Part shown: in pieces, positions 63,455 through 64,000 of the stretch
How positions within the stretch are numbered: position 1 is the first letter of the stretch
Layout of the letters: each line of letters begins with the position of its first letter
The notes under the pieces: model-generated
Databases searched by the model: none
What the model saw: only the letters and a program-made list of their open reading frames with translations
What the model was told of the DNA's origin: nothing
Assembly (NCBI GenBank): GCA_039960995.1
Contig: JBDVKF010000080.1
Coordinates: forward strand, 62,001-126,000
DNA: 64,000 bases
Direction: 5' to 3'
DNA from: JABSSA01 sp039960995
GTDB lineage: Bacteria > Pseudomonadota > Alphaproteobacteria > Rhodobacterales > Rhodobacteraceae
Made by a program: the position numbers and the translations under genes

Positions 63455-63659
63455 TGTCTGTGTCCCCAAAATCCACTCAATGTCCTCGAAAGAAAATTGA
63501 AAGGTTCAGAACCTATTGTTGTGACAAAGAAAATAACGAGCGTGTGATCCTCGGAATACAGAAATTATTCAATCAAAAGTTGAATTTACGATCTTATCGA
63601 GATAGGTTAACAAAAGGTTAATCAACCGATTTGTTCAAAAGTTCAAGGGGGAAGGAACT

Positions 63660-64000
63660 ATGAAAACTATTTCACGAAGATTGTTGGGCGCTGCTATTGG
63701 CGTTTCGTTTATGGCTGTGCCGACATACGCTCAGGATGCACAGACATTTTTGGTTACAAACACTCAGGATTCTGGTGAAGGCAGCCTGCGCAGTGCCTTG
63801 ACAGCGGCAAGTTCTAGCAAAGGCAATGTGCGTGTTCTCATCACGGTGCGTGGCGATATCGAGATTGCGTCGGGGTTATCTTACGAGGGAACCGAGGCAC
63901 TTGATCTTACAGGTATGGGCAACCTGATCCGCACGAACGCAAACGAGACATTGCTTTCAGTGCCAAATGGTGCAGATCTGTCGATCAATGGGTTGTCTTT
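63660..64000 (+). CDS. Secreted beta-helix (pectate-lyase-like) protein, 3' end outside window
   Basis: The start of a gene that runs off the window. AAGGGGGAAGGAACT precedes the ATG. Residues 1-23 form a signal peptide (MKTISRRLLGAAIGVSFMAV, cleavage near YAQ). VTNTQDSGEGSLRSALTAA is the opening unit of right-handed parallel beta-helix proteins (the NTxDSGxGSLR motif), which are often large surface adhesins or autotransporters. The true size is unknown. 204 bases without genes separate it from the transposase remnant, and I see nothing definite there. Confidence 0.8.
   Translation, partial: MKTISRRLLGAAIGVSFMAVPTYAQDAQTFLVTNTQDSGEGSLRSALTAASSSKGNVRVLITVRGDIEIASGLSYEGTEALDLTGMGNLIRTNANETLLSVPNGADLSINGLS

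Noticed and set aside
1..64000. CRISPR array, tRNA, rRNA, or prophage
   Set aside because: No regularly spaced repeats, cloverleaf-like sequences, rRNA motifs or phage structural genes were seen.

Overview
The window reads as a chromosomal segment of a marine Rhodobacterales (Roseobacter-group) alphaproteobacterium with moderate G+C. The evidence is the linked ethylmalonyl-CoA-pathway genes (ccr, ecm, mcl2, mch), the sdhCDAB and mdh-suc-lpd block, a LuxI/LuxR pair, small families common in this group (DUF1194, DUF1737, DUF1989, DUF4175), and TRAP and betaine-type ABC transporters. The species cannot be named from sequence alone. No tRNA, rRNA, CRISPR array or prophage was seen.

Layout. 1-1.7 kb: a complete luxI downstream of a luxR whose DNA-binding helix is cut by an in-frame TAA. 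1.8-8.2 kb: crotonyl-CoA carboxylase/reductase, a membrane acyltransferase, ethylmalonyl-CoA mutase, an H-NS-type protein and DeoD. 8.2-13.5 kb: a DUF1989 protein and the succinate dehydrogenase operon sdhC-sdhD-sdhA-(secreted protein)-(lipoprotein)-sdhB. 13.6-17.7 kb: a DUF1194 protein, a small secreted protein with a structured leader, then mcl2-nnrU-DUF1737-mch. 18.6-32.7 kb: malate dehydrogenase, succinyl-CoA synthetase, 2-oxoglutarate dehydrogenase E1, E2 and E3. Three sulfotransferase-like genes lie among these, one exactly between sucC and sucD and two between sucD and sucA. 32.9-45.6 kb: a FAS1 lipoprotein, a PNPOx-like flavoprotein, PlsC, FtsEX, a zinc-ribbon protein, DUF4175, then lysA and argH. 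A sugar-transfer ATP-grasp gene and its decayed copy sit between the LptM-type lipoprotein and lysA. 45.6-51.2 kb: a broken cell-wall hydrolase gene, then a D-amino-acid module (Asp/Glu racemase-like protein, TRAP transporter, DadA-type dehydrogenase). 51.4-54.4 kb: DUF1304, a CPA1 antiporter and a glutathionyl-hydroquinone-reductase-like GST. 54.6-58.6 kb: a four-gene, overlapping operon (KAS III, SDR, metallo-beta-lactamase fold, adenylate-forming enzyme) that looks like an uncharacterised small-molecule pathway. 58.7-62.9 kb: a quaternary-amine-type ABC importer. The right end has an IS481-type transposase remnant and the start of a secreted beta-helix protein.

How it fits together. The central theme is acetyl-CoA assimilation and TCA carbon flow: Ccr, Ecm, Mch and Mcl2 act in the ethylmalonyl-CoA pathway, whose products succinyl-CoA, glyoxylate/malate and propionyl-CoA feed the SucCD, Sdh, Mdh and OGDH enzymes encoded nearby. 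The same 10-bp core of a palindromic motif occurs upstream of sdhC and, as a pair, upstream of sucC, which hints at shared control. The most interesting signals are the nonsense-truncated LuxR, the sulfotransferases inside the TCA operon, the KAS III/SDR/MBL/adenylation operon, and two degraded genes whose decay can be read base by base.
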